This document shows positions 5,903 through 6,607 of a DNA stretch of 6,607 nucleotides, in pieces. Each line of letters opens with the position of its first letter. The first letter of the stretch is position 1. The position numbers were made by a program, and so were the translations under genes. The DNA is taken from NCBI GenBank assembly GCA_015522495.1, contig WAMD01000007.1, positions 1 through 6,607 of the forward strand. Reading direction: 5' to 3'. This DNA comes from Nanobdellati archaeon (GTDB lineage: Archaea > B1Sed10-29 > WALL01 > WAMD01). The notes beneath the pieces were generated by a model. That model did no database searches. It was not told the origin of the DNA and saw only the letters and a list, made by a program, of their open reading frames with translations.

Positions 5903-6355
5903 CTAACCCTTCAATAGACTCCCTTTTTCTTTTTCGACAACCCTTTTTGTGCCGGCATCTATCTTCAGATACAGTGTTTTCAGGTTCTTCCCTATGATCA
6001 GTATATCCCAACTGTCCTCCCTGACGTTTATCAACAACTTTGCAATCTGAGATGAAAACTCAGAACGAACTATCTTTAGTATATCCTCAATATCACCCTT
6101 TCCTTTCGTAGACATCTCCTTGTAAAATCCTTCCTTTAGAGGTCTTTGCACATCGGACACAGATATGCCTGAATCGCCAACCTTCACAGAGAATACATTC
6201 CCTGAGTTGGGATTGAAAAATATGAGATTCCACTCTCCAACAGATTCTGCATTATCTTGGTTAACAAAAGCAGAAGATAAGTAAAATCCCTTTTTCACCA
6301 TCTCTCTAACTCTTTTGTCTGATATAGCAATTTTATATGCTTCGTCTAACTCCAT
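5903..6355 (-). CDS. Conserved-looking protein of unknown function downstream of adkA
   Basis: A 150-aa soluble protein that I do not recognise. It starts at the ATG at 6355, which has a GGTGG motif 4 nt before it; an upstream in-frame extension to 6412 would overlap the adkA end and lacks such a motif. It appears to contain two alpha/beta halves of similar build. Each has a helix, then a strand pair opening with a Trp: EWNLIFFNPNSGNVFSVKV, and later SWDILIIGKNLKTLYLKI followed by DAGTKRVVEKEKG. This resembles PepSY-type repeats in outline (helix, then strand-turn-strand with a D/G turn), but the match is weak and offered only as a lead. No signal peptide or membrane segment is visible. It is probably co-transcribed with adkA, 31 nt upstream. 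Confidence 0.72.
   Translation of the reverse strand: MELDEAYKIAISDKRVREMVKKGFYLSSAFVNQDNAESVGEWNLIFFNPNSGNVFSVKVGDSGISVSDVQRPLKEGFYKEMSTKGKGDIEDILKIVRSEFSSQIAKLLINVREDSWDILIIGKNLKTLYLKIDAGTKRVVEKEKGSLLKG
5924..5934 (+). terminator. Possible T-tract terminator for the histone-fold gene
   Basis: T5-C-T5, followed by another T5 at 5944-5948, begins 25 nt past the histone-fold stop codon. It lies in the 3' end of the opposing gene, where it is the complement of the lysine/glutamate codons of VEKEKGS. The position is good for a short 3' UTR, but the T-run may only reflect coding. Confidence 0.38.
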
Positions 6356-6359
6356 TAAA

Positions 6360-6364
6360 CCACC
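6360..6364 (-). promoter_or_regulatory. Shine-Dalgarno GGTGG of the gene after adkA
   Basis: Read on the minus strand, GGTGG is followed by 4 nt and the ATG at 6355. It decides the start of the 150-aa protein and fits an internal operon gene translated from the adkA mRNA. Confidence 0.6.
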
Positions 6365-6386
6365 GTTATAACGATTGAAGGTATAA

Positions 6387-6607
6387 CTAATCGAACGCCT
6401 CCAAGAACTCACTTACTGCATCATCCAAGTTAATATTGGTAACTATCTTAATTGGAATCCCCAAGTCATAACTTATAGCCGCTGCTATCCCTCTATCCAT
6501 ATCAAGATGCCTGGATATATCATCAACACTCTCAGCAAACCTCTGCCTTTTTGATGTATCCTTTTTCCTTCTCTTGGATATATCCTCTGGTGGAGCCTCT
6601 ATTAGTA
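6387..6607 (-). CDS. adkA: Archaeal adenylate kinase AdkA, C-terminal part only (5' end beyond the window)
   Basis: The last 72 codons and the TAG stop of a gene entering from the right edge. The visible protein matches the C-terminus of archaeal AdkA, which converts ATP and AMP to two ADP. Landmarks are IEAPPEDI followed by a basic RRKKD-x3-KR lid-like segment, then SVDDISRHLDMDRGIAAA (family: E.HQ.MNRAAAM), then AISYDLGIPIKIVTN (family: TYGVLTGATVKIIQN), and a last helix LDDAVSEFLEAF (family: LDYAVEEL..VL). The P-loop and AMP-binding part lie outside the window, so catalytic completeness cannot be judged. In many archaea adkA follows secY in the ribosomal protein cluster; whether that holds here is not visible. 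It probably heads, or is within, the same transcript as the gene at 5903-6355. Confidence 0.78.
   Translation of the reverse strand, partial: LIEAPPEDISKRRKKDTSKRQRFAESVDDISRHLDMDRGIAAAISYDLGIPIKIVTNINLDDAVSEFLEAFD

Noticed and set aside
1..6607. tRNA, rRNA, C/D-box RNA, CRISPR array, insertion sequence or integration site
   Set aside because: No cloverleaf, direct-repeat array, transposase, terminal inverted repeats or paired C and D boxes were found by eye; TGATGA-like hits lie inside coding sequence without partners.

Overview
This window is archaeal chromosome. The markers are a transcription factor B (TFIIB homologue), a histone-fold protein, the C-terminus of an archaeal-type AdkA adenylate kinase, a PF04008 adenosine-specific kinase, TATA boxes instead of -35/-10 promoters, and heavy use of AGA/AGG (Arg) and ATA (Ile) codons. 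Three or four first genes appear to be leaderless, with the start codon about 24-28 nt from the centre of a TTTAAA box. Genes inside operons instead carry Shine-Dalgarno motifs. That split is well known in Sulfolobus and other TACK archaea and some other archaeal lineages, so a thermophilic TACK-like archaeon is a reasonable but unproven guess. The window holds no mobile element, CRISPR array, tRNA or rRNA that I can see. It looks like a compact core region, not an accessory island.

Layout, left to right. At 1-1428 (+) is the 3' part of a TFB gene whose frame is open at the left edge and which encodes an unusual lysine-rich N-terminal extension. It converges, with a 3-nt gap, on a short minus-strand DUF1697-like gene (1432-1743). 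That gene is divergent from a two-gene plus-strand operon, thymidylate kinase (1794-2438) and adenosine-specific kinase (2441-2926), across one near-palindromic TATA element. A plus-strand gene for a basic, TPR-like protein follows with its own promoter (2998-3702). It converges on a large minus-strand CPA2/Kef-type cation:proton antiporter (3732-5468). The antiporter is divergent from a plus-strand histone-fold protein gene (5531-5899), again across a single TTTAAATA box. The histone gene converges, with a 3-nt gap, on an unrecognised minus-strand gene (5903-6355). That gene lies downstream of adkA, whose C-terminus enters from the right edge (6387-6607).

Functional themes: transcription initiation and chromatin (TFB, histone-fold protein); nucleotide metabolism (thymidylate kinase, adenosine-specific kinase, AdkA); ion homeostasis (antiporter). 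Apart from the tmk operon and the adkA pair there is no strong sign that the genes form one pathway. The most notable observations are the histone-H1-like basic tail on TFB, the two shared bidirectional TATA boxes, the tailed histone-fold protein, the half-length DUF1697 protein, and the unrecognised protein after adkA. I did not find a clear defence or otherwise new multi-gene system.
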